Assembly (NCBI GenBank): GCA_039030555.1
Contig: JBCCDY010000005.1
Span: forward strand, 186,001 to 250,000
Source: JBCCDY01 sp039030555
Lineage (GTDB): Bacteria > Bacteroidota > Bacteroidia > Cytophagales > Cyclobacteriaceae
Direction of reading: 5' to 3'
Length of the DNA: 64,000 nt
Numbering within the stretch: position 1 is the stretch's first letter; each line of letters begins with the position of its first letter. Positions 18,001 to 27,800 of this stretch are shown here, one piece after another. Below the pieces are notes generated by a model that had not been told where the DNA came from, ran no database searches, and saw only the letters and a list, made by a program, of their open reading frames with translations. The translations under genes were made by a program, and so were the position numbers.

Positions 18001-21000
18001 TCGTCAATAATGGCTTGTTTGAAAGCTTCAGAACGTAAAGCACAAGCTTCTTTGCACTTGTCTTCGGTCTCAACTAACAGCTCTTCCTTACTCCATTGCG
18101 GGTCAGTGTCAAAACCCAAACCCGATTTGGCCATACGGAATTTATCGCAATCAGGTAGGTTATAAAAGTCTAATGAACTGGGTCTAATGGTATTATCAAC
18201 TGAACCATCCGGGTTAAGATTACCCAAAATCCGGTTGAAGTTACGACGTAGCCCTTCGTCATTTTCATCATAGTACACCATAAGATGGGCTTTATTGAGG
18301 TCAGGCTCAACTATGCTTTGACCTATTCTACCGTATATCTGATACCCTCGAAAAAAAGTACGTTGATTGTTCTGGTCAAGTTCGCATATATCCGTTGCAT
18401 CCAGCTTGCGATCCTCGGTCAATGCCCCGTCTATCGAATTCATAAAACGCTGGAATAGGCTATATTTAAAAACCACATCTGCAGTAGGTCTGTTCTCAGA
18501 ATCCAGCCCCCCGGTAAAGTCAGGGTCACCTTCTGCCAGCAACCAGTTTTCGTAGTTAGATACTTCCAGTTTCCAGATCTCCCACAATCGCTCACAGTCG
18601 ATGATGTCACCGTTGCCATCTACAGGGTTCTCGTTTAACAGGTTGGTGATCATTTGGTCAAATTCCCCTTCTGCGAAGGAAAGATCAACCTGATCAAAAC
18701 GATCTTCGAAAAATAGGGCGTCAGCGGCCTCGTACTTGCCCTCCCAATAACGATCAAAGTACTCTACAAACGTATAATAAGTTCCTCCATCTTCTTCATT
18801 CGGATCATACAAAAGGCATATCCCACCATTCATAGAGGGTAATTCACCTTCACAGATATCCGGGGTAGGTACGTAAATCACACCTCCACAGTTCAAAGGC
18901 ACTTCATAGCCTTGCTGCTCAATATCATAAGTGTAGTTACTGGCCAGGTAATCGTATAAACCTTGTATATCCTCTTCATCTAAAAAGGTCATGATATCGT
19001 TCAATGCTACGTCTACGCCGTCTTGATAAGCGTTCGACTCGGTAAGAATATAGTCTTGAAGGTGAGTTACTCCTGAAGCCCCGATTTCAGTATTGGCGTA
19101 AATCCTTTTTTCCAAAACATAATGTACCAGTGGGTCTGCGACATAAGAGTCAAGGGTAATTTCATAAGGAGTTCTGGCCCCGCACAAAGCGGCCATATCG
19201 ATAATATCTGAACCCAGTAAAGTGGAAGATAAAGGCGTATCAGAGCCTTCATTTACTTCATGTAAATAAACCTCTACGCGGTAATCGCAAGAGCGGCAAC
19301 CAGTATTACAAAAGGATTGGATCACATTAGGCGTGATTTCATAAGTGAAATCAATCATTGTGGCACTGGTGAAGAAAAGTGGTTTCTTTACGTTCATCAA
19401 AAAATCATCCACCTGCTCGGTACCTGGTACTACTTCAAATATCCTTTTAGGATCTCGACCAAACTCTAAAGGTAGCAGGGGACCATCCTCTGTCCCCATG
19501 GACAATGCCGTGGCCAAAATATCGCCATCTTTATCTTGAAAATGAATAGTTCCGGTATTGTTAGCATCGAAAGCAATAATTTTGTGTACATTAGCAGCAT
19601 ACGGTGCTGCCTCACCATACAGCATCAACATCTCTGATTCCGATACACCTGAATAAAAGGTTCTCATACTACGTCCTCCTCCTATTTTATGAATAACTCC
19701 TACGCCGGCTTCCTCCCTAACTCTACCTGTACCATCGGCGGTAAAAAGCATGCGTGTATAGGGATAACCTTCGGCAGAAGCTACGCCTTCATTCAGTATG
19801 GTTAACTCTCCATCGATATTTTCAACAACTTCGGCACCAGTATAATAACCCACAAAGCTTTCAGCCTCGTAGGCATTTTTAGGGTCTGTATCGAAATCCT
19901 CAGTCCCATATCGATCTAAGGTGCTAGCATTTTCTAATACTCCGTATTTATACCCTAACTTATTATCATTACCTAACATCGGAACAGGTAATGAATTTAG
20001 CGCGTCTCTGCCTGCAAAGTCTTGTATAGTTTCAACAACTACTACCCGATCATTAATTCTGGTCTGCTGTTGATTGACATGTTGTAAGCCATTGGCTATG
20101 GTCAATTGTTCGCTGACTTTATTACCCTCGGTAAAGGACCTGCTATAATTCCAATTCTTTTCGTCGTCAGGATTGGTAAAACGAAAATATCCATTTGCCC
20201 ATGGCCCTGAATCACTATTATCACCAACCCAACCTTTCTGGCCAGAAAATCCATCTTCTCTAGCTCCTATAGCTCTCACTCGCCAATAATATTCTCCAGA
20301 CCCTTCTGCTATGGTGACTTTCAAATTTCTTTCACCTGAGTTAGTATATATTTTCAAGGCTTTATCCCACATGGGGGTGCCCATAATATCGTATTGACGC
20401 ACCATTTGAAATTCATAATTAGGAATGGCTTCGCATTGCTGGTCACCACGAAGCCTCCAGGTGAAGGAATGCTCCCAACTTTCGGTTAACAATTCTGTAT
20501 GGGCCGGACTTTCCAGTGACAGCTTTACCGAGCTGACATCTAATGACAATTCCTGATCTACAGAAAAAGTAAATCGTACTGCTTCTTCGTTCACCAAGTT
20601 ACTATACATATACTTATTACTATTCGGGATGATATCAACACGTTCCAGATTATTATAATCGCCTTTAAACCGCTCCAGGTACAATTGTTCTGGTCTATGT
20701 TTGTCAATCGATAATCTAACCGGTCGATTGAAGATTTGATTGCCTAGCCTATCTATGCCGACCATGTTAAAAGCAGCTTCTACCTGGAAGTCAACCGTTT
20801 CACCCCATTCGTAACGATCTCCCAGGTCCAGCTTACCCTTTATTACTATCGCATCCACATTTGGGGCACAATCAACGTTTTGTTGCCGATACCAGGTAAG
20901 GTCAATAGACTGAGTAATAGGGGCTGTGTTGTTATCAGCCAATAGAATGTGCGTATAAATCACTTGATTACCTGCACCTTCTTCTGTTGAGCTCAGGTTG

Positions 21001-21236
21001 AGTTTAAGCGTTTTATGATTTTCTTTAGTTCCATTATGTGCTACTCTTCTCGTTGGCTTGCGAGGTTCAGACGCTGGATTACTGGCGTTGATCTCATCGA
21101 TGGAGACAACGAAATCAAAACTCGAACCGCTCGGGGTTAGGGCCTCACTCGTATGAACGAAAGCAATCAAAGAGCACATCAGGGTAATCCAGACGGATGC
21201 TTTGTTGAATCTTAATAATGGCCGGGTCAATTTCAT
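12096..21236 (-). CDS. giant RHS/YD-repeat protein (Tc C-component-like)
   Basis: A 3046-residue exported protein with an N-terminal hydrophobic signal (ASVWITLMCSLIAFVHTSEA, about 14-33). Residues 35-1750 are a long ectodomain of beta-rich character with FN3-like and cysteine-bearing parts. YD/RHS repeats run from about 1760 (YYYDRAGNLMRTVPPAG, YEYNSLGQLSRQETPDAG, YSYTKYDKLGRVTEVG and more). The RHS-associated core is at about 2720-2780 (YGFNGKERDDSFGLTSYDYG, then RIYNPALGKFLSVDPL, YQFASNRP and DGIDLDGLE). The usual DPxG at the end of the core, linked to self-cleavage in RHS shells, is DLDG here. The last 265 residues are the variable tip and match no toxin fold I know. It is the last gene of the large minus-strand operon. 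No immunity-type gene follows. Confidence 0.88.
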   Translation of the reverse strand: MKLTRPLLRFNKASVWITLMCSLIAFVHTSEALTPSGSSFDFVVSIDEINASNPASEPRKPTRRVAHNGTKENHKTLKLNLSSTEEGAGNQVIYTHILLADNNTAPITQSIDLTWYRQQNVDCAPNVDAIVIKGKLDLGDRYEWGETVDFQVEAAFNMVGIDRLGNQIFNRPVRLSIDKHRPEQLYLERFKGDYNNLERVDIIPNSNKYMYSNLVNEEAVRFTFSVDQELSLDVSSVKLSLESPAHTELLTESWEHSFTWRLRGDQQCEAIPNYEFQMVRQYDIMGTPMWDKALKIYTNSGERNLKVTIAEGSGEYYWRVRAIGAREDGFSGQKGWVGDNSDSGPWANGYFRFTNPDDEKNWNYSRSFTEGNKVSEQLTIANGLQHVNQQQTRINDRVVVVETIQDFAGRDALNSLPVPMLGNDNKLGYKYGVLENASTLDRYGTEDFDTDPKNAYEAESFVGYYTGAEVVENIDGELTILNEGVASAEGYPYTRMLFTADGTGRVREEAGVGVIHKIGGGRSMRTFYSGVSESEMLMLYGEAAPYAANVHKIIAFDANNTGTIHFQDKDGDILATALSMGTEDGPLLPLEFGRDPKRIFEVVPGTEQVDDFLMNVKKPLFFTSATMIDFTYEITPNVIQSFCNTGCRSCDYRVEVYLHEVNEGSDTPLSSTLLGSDIIDMAALCGARTPYEITLDSYVADPLVHYVLEKRIYANTEIGASGVTHLQDYILTESNAYQDGVDVALNDIMTFLDEEDIQGLYDYLASNYTYDIEQQGYEVPLNCGGVIYVPTPDICEGELPSMNGGICLLYDPNEEDGGTYYTFVEYFDRYWEGKYEAADALFFEDRFDQVDLSFAEGEFDQMITNLLNENPVDGNGDIIDCERLWEIWKLEVSNYENWLLAEGDPDFTGGLDSENRPTADVVFKYSLFQRFMNSIDGALTEDRKLDATDICELDQNNQRTFFRGYQIYGRIGQSIVEPDLNKAHLMVYYDENDEGLRRNFNRILGNLNPDGSVDNTIRPSSLDFYNLPDCDKFRMAKSGLGFDTDPQWSKEELLVETEDKCKEACALRSEAFKQAIIDDLFNTDPNTIIQHYVVSYVVTYRENEDLMDEEVLVYTGRRDGAENTTVYDISECELDAMVDALVVNCSGYCDLDFYVDLATQLEQLGTPEQIDAIQKVFTYGFDVNVRQDGEVCTEGWDDVPGRLESSAGWNKAHTLFSYYLAGLNVQPIVGGGYYLYGLVDFDLDFLDGSVITSNSNSDLRDFLIVKVDANDEFEWKRHFEVTINTESNSVNIPSEITTSDISSGNETDLLNFQVLSSGDLIFIHDPTYAFASADVKIYLDGVLIQTLKSDEPRYMGRIDSQGTLLWTQVSESTYGFIPFISQDNHIYNVKSLDASEIQVVKRDENGVLIGDYLGDIVKVTTANGGRPGGAFGNYKLHKLGQHFVVELLLNTIENYEIYVNNVLLETVNTARISSTALILFDEQGKYLNNLFFIGDNGLATFSQSGRALPPFVNESGLHMNFFNNAKGDIRQDITITSSDGELSNTIIDDQMLFVLIDENLSIIDQYKYDLKELPGLDDFDFENNGQLSFGVKHNGYNPIYAIRDYSDNGWYFVETNVEGREVDVTSVPVQSRPPQAEGFFRRDNCYDIFAYSINPPLLLDQFELNSFPRSTVFGRYCESAASCSSYSQCFRWTSEFDFNLEGEAYDPKPKDCETITADAIRAEVEGQRADVINSFESQLETTYKETCANADNIVDKLTLDYELGLHHFTLYYYDRAGNLMRTVPPAGVNLLDVSTEAMVEAARTTETAHDLITHYEYNSLGQLSRQETPDAGITEFIYDDIGQSRFSQNAQQLKDSTYSYTKYDKLGRVTEVGLADLSGISDVYGLNTYANDPDYPAWGREVTITKYSTPSDLALPDGLVQRNLINRVSYSYTDEDGVDDPDIDDRTTTIYSYDVHGNMEWLVQKLPGIEDPFLIKYSYDLLSGNVNTVSFNPNKPDRFFHKYEYDADNRIEVVYTSRDGYLWDKDASYEYYAHGPLKRRLIGEDAIQGIDYTYTIHGWLKAINQQDLIIDTDPGRDGFLDAVTAADAFAMTLNYYAGDYDNASRYLGQALNAKDDRNLYNGNISSWSTNAQPIPGVNYAYNGLNGRQFVYDELNRIKSSHFNREGVGAAAWMDNGTFYSGYDYDPNGNLQSLNRFTNEQVDQLTYEYYEHKNQLKRVRDAIADDVFFGDLDDQRNDQVVDIEVDGETTNNVNYEYDAIGNLIRDHSQNSIINWTAYGKVKDVEVDGKRTKFSYNATGNRVSKIWIKEDGTVVTDYYIRDASGNTMAVYRQSKPEGTDSELILKEVSLYGSDRLGVYRPQMRIEGDKGLFPEGIEIGEHLISQTEQVDTYEGRDFVLEDGAMLNFIPGFSFEAANADTEGLTVRMRQYRSVENEPNLYTRLIDKKSYELKDHLGNIRAVVTDRKLADVSSGTPLNFKAKVLEQMDYYPFGMVVPNTVPAADVSLATLESSRELEERATFGSSYDNGSIIPAQLYNYTQTFEADRSQRLTGLEGEAIGLARSLEVKPGDTIKMEVYAKYLPVEPDPDAAPLVIMLAPALTQSLISSGVDVTAEVQQTFEDLFSTGSIINDGDDHTPRAYLNYLFFDENLALVDAGFRRVSALAEEEGSDIVHEKLELAFLPDRKGTLYTYLSNESTNVTEVFFDDYRIIHATSTAIMPDIAYRYGFNGKERDDSFGLTSYDYGFRIYNPALGKFLSVDPLTKSYPMLTPYQFASNRPIDGIDLDGLEHKRYYITLDDGGTQIKKREGWFRRPGKRGWGTSNVYLNESGEELYRTFESEKAPWVWGGSNRALWIRGKKVLDAEGDPESPWEEFSTTAGAALTIKDFEIQAEYSLSSRSETEIRPEANYYLTYDIVGGQIGGKSLLFDVSLPSAKVFISADFKFREENVIEYGSNFGVRFKQYFAEYEPGRSFRIGAGISTPRNLSSLFKKRKFSISYKFQVKVNVTETVNLIKSGDTEAGLKELEKISDQVKADVEKYINEVFGEDKE

Positions 21237-21299
21237 AGCATCATTTTGTTTATTCTATCTTCACCAAGAGGTGAAAATGCGTGGTTAAAATCCCTTACT

Positions 21300-22007
21300 T
21301 TATTTTTTTCTTAAGTCTATGACTTCCTTATTCGGGTCGCGCGCTTTAATCCTGGCTAATATGTCCGCCGGCTTCTGTCCCTCCAAAACATCTTGAGCAT
21401 ATTGCATATCATAGGCTATAAAACTCATGGTTACCTGAGACGGATTGTGGCCTTCTGTATACAAAAAATCTACTCTTTTCAGGAAGCCAATCTTAGGATC
21501 GATTTTAAAAATGATCAAATCATATTCCGTGTAAGCTGAAGTTGCTTGGTCCGGCTTAACCCGATACACGTCTTCATTCGCATCCCGTGCTTCGTTCAGA
21601 CAAATACTCCGGCAGGATATACTACTGGCCCTTGTGAGGATAGAATCCTGGATAACAGATGCATCCGTGAAAAAATCAACCCCCTCAGTATTACTGACAG
21701 GATCCTGGACATATACCAGGTTTTGTTCGGCTATGATAGCTAGGCTCATGGTCTGGTCTTGAAATATCTGACTATTTCCTGTGAGAATTCGAGACCGCCC
21801 TTCAGAGGCATATATATCTACGGTGTCATTAGTGACTTGCTTATGTCCATCAAACACGGTCAAAGCGTAAGTAACGTGTACGCCTTTAATCCCTTCCGTA
21901 TTTTTCATGCTATTCAATACCTTTCTTAGCGCCTTCTCACACTCATTTTGTGACTTGACGGAAAATATACTGGTTAACAGCATCAGGCAGGTGGTTAATA
22001 GTTTCAT
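21300..22007 (-). CDS. exported protein of unknown function, possibly LolA-like
   Basis: A 235-residue protein with a signal peptide (first 19 residues, ending VKS-Q). The alternating strand pattern in the centre (TVDIYASEGRSRILTGNSQI, LAIIAEQNLVYVQDP, YRVKPDQATSAYTEYDLIIF, FLKRVDFLYTE) resembles the lipid-carrying half-barrel of LolA/outer-membrane-lipoprotein sorting proteins, but I see no decisive motif. Three cysteines (residue 23 and the SCRSIC pair near 131-135) suggest disulfides. Its start shares one base with the stop of the PKD protein gene (TAATG), and the RHS gene begins 63 bp after its stop. A role in moving or anchoring its giant neighbours is inferred from position only. Confidence 0.6.
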   Translation of the reverse strand: MKLLTTCLMLLTSIFSVKSQNECEKALRKVLNSMKNTEGIKGVHVTYALTVFDGHKQVTNDTVDIYASEGRSRILTGNSQIFQDQTMSLAIIAEQNLVYVQDPVSNTEGVDFFTDASVIQDSILTRASSISCRSICLNEARDANEDVYRVKPDQATSAYTEYDLIIFKIDPKIGFLKRVDFLYTEGHNPSQVTMSFIAYDMQYAQDVLEGQKPADILARIKARDPNKEVIDLRKK

Positions 22008-24835
22008 TATTCTCCGGCGATGTTATAGTGTATTTCCTGAATGGTTTTAATGCCTCTTTCCGTTTCTACCATTTTCCGCACTAATTGCCCTGTACCATTG
22101 TATTTATAGTATAGGCCAAAATGCATGTCATCATAGACAGTCGCTAACTTTAAGTTCTCAGAGGCATAGACATAGCAAGTTATTTGCGCATCTGCAGGTT
22201 GGAACTTCACATCGTCGAGCCAAGCATCAAAAGGACTATCATTGACAATGGAAAGTACCATCTTATCCCTGACCTCCAAAGGTTGAAAATCTGTAGCACT
22301 AATATAAGTTTCTAATAATGACCATTCCCCTACATGAGCTACTTCACTGAGCCCTTTAATGGCCAATTGGTTATCATCAGCGGCATCAGCAACCGTCATG
22401 AAGAGGTCTTCAATCTGACCACGATAATTCACCCACAGCTTAACAATGAGGCCTTGTTCATACAATTGACTACTTATTTGTATATCACGCATTTTCCATA
22501 TGTCGTCCTCCTCCAATTCCAGCGAATAGGCTCCACTATGGCTTTTGTTATTATCTAGTCTGCCCTGCCAGGTACGACCAAAATCTTCCAGGATACGGCC
22601 ATTTTCAGAGTCTCCGTAAGAGATCTCAAAACTCTCAAAATAAAATGTACTCAGCCCATCTACATTAGTAGCGGTCACGACTGGTACAGCATCATCATAT
22701 CCAAACTTGACCGTACTATTGATATTTAATGCGTTGCGTTCCAATAAGGCGTCTCCATTGGGAGAATAGGCTAATACGCGAGCCGATTTTATCCACTTCC
22801 AAGTATTGGTTTGAGGAACATCCCAACTGAAGGTCTTCAGGTTATAAGTACCATAGCGGTAGTTCTTATCGTCTTCTATTAGATCAGTTTTATAGTTATT
22901 GGCTGAACTTACCCTCCAGTGCCCTCTTTCTCCCCTTTCGTAAATATTAACATATTGCAAGGCGTTTCCCGGAGCACTTTTGTCCGTATCTGTGTAGGAG
23001 TGACGCCACTTATGGTCAAACTCTACCGCTCCGGCAGTGACCACTTTTTCTATATCTTTTGAAGGACCGATTAGGCAAGAAAAAGGTAATTCAGCTTCAC
23101 AATTAGGTCGTTCAAAATAGATCACTCCAGTATACGCATCCAGTTTGAATTGCCCGTTTTCAGGTACTGCCGTGGCGCAGAGTGAGACCAATATTACTTC
23201 GGTTTGAACAGTATGGGTGCATGGACCTACAGTACTGGTAACTGTTACCTGGTAATTTCCCTGAGTGCTATAATAATGCTCTACCCATTTGTCGGAAGTG
23301 ATTTGAGTAGTACCGTCTCCCCAATCGATTTGATACAACAACCTAGATGCATTGTTTTGGATATTTAAGACTACCGGGTCGGATAAATCTGGACAGGCAT
23401 TATCGAGAAAGAGGTCAAAATCTACACCTGTAAATGTTATTGATACTTCATCATATTGATCTGAACATGAAGAGTTTGTCACCGTCCAGCGATAGGTGTA
23501 AGTACCTGCTACCGGTACGAATATATTGGAGGAGGGAGAGTCCAAATTACCAAAAGACGTAATGCTTGGACCTCCCACTTGAGACCAAACCCCTTTACTG
23601 CCACCTCCAACGGCTGAAGCTTCCAGTTGAGTACTAAAGGAGCATACATTGGCATCTGGTCCGGCTGCAACTTGTGAATTGATGGTGACCGTAGTGCTGT
23701 TGGAAGCAGTACACGTACCAGCAGTTGTTCCACCGACAAATATATTATATGTCCCAGTGCTTGAGTAAATATGTGATACTGACGTCGCACTTGTATTTTG
23801 GATAGACCCATCCCCCCAATCGATGCTATAGTTCATGCCTGCTGGACCTCCTAACAAGTTCATATTAACTGGTGACCCTACGCTGTTGCAAGACTCTGGA
23901 ATTTGAATAGAAAAATCTGCTTCTTCGAAAGTAATCACTACATCATCACTATTAGCGGGGCAATGATCCCCTGCATTTAGGTTCCATCTAAAAACGTAAG
24001 CACCAATTACTGAAACGGTAACAGAGGAGGTCGGAGAAGTAGGATTAGTAAACACTGATGACCCTGGACCACTAACCTGTGACCAAGTGCCAATACGCCC
24101 GAATGGAGGTTGAGCATTCAGGTTGTAGACCAATCCACAAGTTTCATCATCTGGCCCTGCGTTGGCTATATCGGGGATTTCTGCCGTTACACTGACTCTA
24201 GCTTCCACCATACACTCAAAACACGGATTTGATGGAGGCTCGATTACATTATTTCCGATTAAGTTGGGATTTTCAGTTTGAAAAACAATTGCACAATCAC
24301 TGACTTGTTGAAGAGAAAATTCTACAGTGTAATCACCATATTCGTATACAGTTATCGAGTTAGTAGTTGTCGACCGTAGAAAAGAACCTTCATGATACCA
24401 TTTATATATAGCCAGGTAATCATGCGAATGATTCACAGATGAAGTGGCTATGAGTTCTGCTGAACCACAAGCCTCTATTGCTTCAAGACTCACACCCAAA
24501 TTGTATTCTTTAATCTCAATGGGGTCTGAAAATTCACTTAAAGTACCATTGTTTTCAACTCGAACCTTGTAGACTCCAGCGTCACCAAATCCCAGTTCTA
24601 TACTTTTTTCACCATCGTATACAGACTGATACACATTATTCTTATACCACCAGTACTCATCATAATTGCCGGATACGGTCAACGTTGAAGAAGGGGTCCC
24701 TTCATCTGCACAGTATGCTTCTACATCCGCAGTAATAACAGGTTTGAAAACCGGTGGTATCACTTGCTGGGCTCTGCTCAAAAAACAGAAACAGGACAGA
24801 AACAGGACAAGGTATATTTTAAAATTATCTACCAT
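22007..24835 (-). CDS. exported PKD-domain surface protein
   Basis: A 942-residue protein with a signal peptide (IYLVLFLSCFCFLSRAQ, about 6-22). Ig-like regions fill residues 25-215. Two tandem modules follow, each made of an Ig-like unit (ANAGPDDETCGLVYNLNAQP and AAGPDANVCSFSTQLEASAV, both with GTWSQV/GVWSQV) and a PKD unit with the YxIDWGDG motif (YSIDWGDG and YQIDWGDG). From about 580 on lies a carbohydrate-binding-like region (FYFESFEISYGDSENGRILE onward), and the end has a YD-like run (YKYNGTGQLVRKMVETERG). It lacks a T9SS C-terminal domain. It sits between the SpvB-like and RHS genes, with a 17-bp gap upstream and a one-base overlap downstream. A structural or adhesive role with them is likely. 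Confidence 0.78.
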   Translation of the reverse strand: MVDNFKIYLVLFLSCFCFLSRAQQVIPPVFKPVITADVEAYCADEGTPSSTLTVSGNYDEYWWYKNNVYQSVYDGEKSIELGFGDAGVYKVRVENNGTLSEFSDPIEIKEYNLGVSLEAIEACGSAELIATSSVNHSHDYLAIYKWYHEGSFLRSTTTNSITVYEYGDYTVEFSLQQVSDCAIVFQTENPNLIGNNVIEPPSNPCFECMVEARVSVTAEIPDIANAGPDDETCGLVYNLNAQPPFGRIGTWSQVSGPGSSVFTNPTSPTSSVTVSVIGAYVFRWNLNAGDHCPANSDDVVITFEEADFSIQIPESCNSVGSPVNMNLLGGPAGMNYSIDWGDGSIQNTSATSVSHIYSSTGTYNIFVGGTTAGTCTASNSTTVTINSQVAAGPDANVCSFSTQLEASAVGGGSKGVWSQVGGPSITSFGNLDSPSSNIFVPVAGTYTYRWTVTNSSCSDQYDEVSITFTGVDFDLFLDNACPDLSDPVVLNIQNNASRLLYQIDWGDGTTQITSDKWVEHYYSTQGNYQVTVTSTVGPCTHTVQTEVILVSLCATAVPENGQFKLDAYTGVIYFERPNCEAELPFSCLIGPSKDIEKVVTAGAVEFDHKWRHSYTDTDKSAPGNALQYVNIYERGERGHWRVSSANNYKTDLIEDDKNYRYGTYNLKTFSWDVPQTNTWKWIKSARVLAYSPNGDALLERNALNINSTVKFGYDDAVPVVTATNVDGLSTFYFESFEISYGDSENGRILEDFGRTWQGRLDNNKSHSGAYSLELEEDDIWKMRDIQISSQLYEQGLIVKLWVNYRGQIEDLFMTVADAADDNQLAIKGLSEVAHVGEWSLLETYISATDFQPLEVRDKMVLSIVNDSPFDAWLDDVKFQPADAQITCYVYASENLKLATVYDDMHFGLYYKYNGTGQLVRKMVETERGIKTIQEIHYNIAGE

Positions 24836-24852
24836 TATTTCTTGTTCTATGG

Positions 24853-27800
24853 TTATTCAATGATTAGGCAATCGGTCCGATCATCACAATCAGCACAAAA
24901 ACTTTTTAGCACTAATTTCACTGCTCCATCTTCTACGAAGTAGTCGAAGTTCACATTGCGTATGGTGGCATTGTATACATCCACATCGCAGCTTACCGTG
25001 TAAGTACTTATATTCATCCCGTGGAATGGTCCTGCCATGGTAGAGAAACTACCACTTGTTCCCACTATCTGGTTGGTAAATGCATTGTTGAGGTTACTGA
25101 TCAATTTCGATCCGTCAATAGCACTATTACCACCACGGATGAATCGCTGCGCATCATCGATGGCAATATCTTCGATATCCATGAGTGTATGGTCTGCGTC
25201 GTGAAAAGTAATATTACCGGCCGATTGGTTCAGATTATTATTTCGGCCTGACCTGATTACAGACATGCGATCAACTGTACCTTGCAGGAATGACGCATTG
25301 GTCATGGCAGAAGGCCTGACTCTGATCACATCTGCGGCAAAATCAATGTGCGTGATATGGTGCAGTGAACCAGGGGTGAGCTCTATGAGATCACCTAAGT
25401 TGAGCTTAGCCAGGGCTTCACAGCCTTCAGTTCCCGTAAAATAGATTTTCATCCATGAAACTCGCTCAAAACCATCGATTGGTGGCACCAGAATCCATTC
25501 CGCAGTCATCTGTAGTTCATCATTTGCATTTAGTACCAGTCTTTCCGAGTGTGCCTTTTGTTTGAAGTTATTATACTCCCACTCTGCCGGTACTTGCTGA
25601 CTGAGATAGGCGCCGGAGAATTCGTCATAGCTTTTAACTGCTACCGGCTGCCCCGTGCTTTCGCTAAAGGCTACATTCTCATTCGTATGGTAAATACCAT
25701 CTTGATAGTTAACACTCTTTTTGAGCACAGCTGGATACCTGATCACCTTAGCAGTGGCATGGGTATACAGCTCTCCATCAGTGGTTGAAATAGTAGGCCA
25801 TCCTGTCAACCAGGGTATGGGTATGATAGTCAGACCGACGGTAAAATCAAGGCTAATGTTGAGATCTTTAGAGGATTCGGTCACTCTTTTTTGCGCTACA
25901 GTGACATCCACTTCTCTCCCAGGGTTCTTTTGGGTTACTTCTCCGTACAATTCATCCATCACCGGAATATAGGATCCCGGCTCATAAAATACATTGATCT
26001 TCTCGGTAACAGGGGGTGTTTGTTGTGTAGTTTCTAAGTCTACATACCGCCCAGCATAAGTCGCCATTCTACTATTCTGGCCATGCATGCTATTGAGGGT
26101 AAAAGTAAACCCTTGCGTGGTATATTGATGATTTTTGAACTTATTCAAAAACCCTGTGTAGACAATGTCATTAGATTGACGGCTATCGTTGATGGGTGTT
26201 CTGTCTATTTTAACCGGATAGTCTTTCGCTGTCAAGTAATCATATTCAGCATACCCGGTAGTGGTTTGTCCCTGGTGTATATTCTTAATGATCACTTTTG
26301 AATAACCCACGCTAGGCCCCGGTAAGATACTTTCTCCTATTGGCCCTTCTGACTGCTTTTTATCCTCACCGTAGAGCAGTTTTTGAATGTCATTTTGCCC
26401 TTTTCTTTTAATGAAGTCAACCAATATATTCTCTTCGCGCATAGTGGCTGGTTCGTTGGTTGCCACTCCACTACTGATCTTTCGCCCGTTTTCATTGAAT
26501 GTTTTATAGAGGTATTCATTGCCATAAAGAACTGAACCCTCTAGCGTATTATCGAAAGTCAGTAGACGTTTAACCCTCAGTCCCCCTCCTCGCTTAGGCC
26601 GAGGGGTTGGCACTCTGAAATAGGACAAATTAGGATCCAGTCTCTGACAAAGAAACTCATCGTCAGGTAGAAAACGTCTTCCCCAGAACTCCGTCAGTCC
26701 TAGTACTACTTCGTTCGCATCATCAGCATCCTGCAACCCTCCATCTTCCGCATCACAGTTGTCCGTGTTGATCATTCCCTTTCGTTGCCTCTTGACAAAC
26801 TCAGTACATACATCCCAAGGGAGCTTATCAGCGTTATCGAGTGTGAGGATTACTTCAGCACCACTTTTAGAAACACCGATCACATCGGCATAACCGGTTA
26901 CGTAGTCTACATTACAAGAAGAGATATCCGGATCAGCAAACTGATCAGTAAGCGGGGCTTTCAATCGGTACAAAAACTTGAAATATATCTTTTTATCCGT
27001 CTCTACATACCTTTCATTGATCATTCTCACCAACTCGTCCAGTTCTTCATTGGTAGTGACTCCTATCTGTCGTGTATCCAGTTTGAATGCTTGAGCCTTT
27101 CCATTTGCTCCAGCCGCCCCGAGGAGAGGTACCATGACATGGGCTTCCTGGTCTTGCACATAATTATAGTCATCAGACTCATACTGTACGTGTATTTGAC
27201 CACCGGAAGGCAGGGTGATTTTTTTTAAATGCCAGACTGCAGGGTCGAATAGTTTGGATGGATCATTGGCAGGATTGCCTGGGTCTTCAAACTGATTGGG
27301 TACATTGGATTGGTCTACCCAGGTTCTAAAATCTCTATGATGTTGCTCACCGTTGGGTTGGTAATTACCCCAGGCGTCTGAGTTGTGGATTGAATACTTA
27401 GGGTTTTGATCCAAACCGGATGCATAGTTATCCAATGCGGCATATCGTGAAGGATAAAGCCCTTGCGGATACTGATAACCAAAAGTATAAGGTCTTAACC
27501 TTGCCGGAGTAATACCATTATAAGTGAAGTGCACTCTCTTTAGGGTCAGTCTTCCCCGGTTGGTTGCTGCATTTGGCGCTCCCTTCATTAGTTCCTCAGT
27601 AGCCGTTGCGTATTCCAAATGAACTGTTTTTATAGGCTTGCCATTGAAATCACTTACCTTATAAGGAGATGCTTTACCAGCTTGAATAGCACTTCTAGGG
27701 TATAAGACTACTTTTGTAAGCTTCTTGAGCTTTTGTTTATTGATGACCTCATCACCACGTACCGCAGCGTTTTGCCCTGATTGTGTATAAAAATGAGCAC

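Noticed and set aside
13224..19539. Several open frames of 60-120 codons opposite the RHS gene
   Set aside because: They are shadows of the RHS coding strand, with no domains, signals or promoter context.
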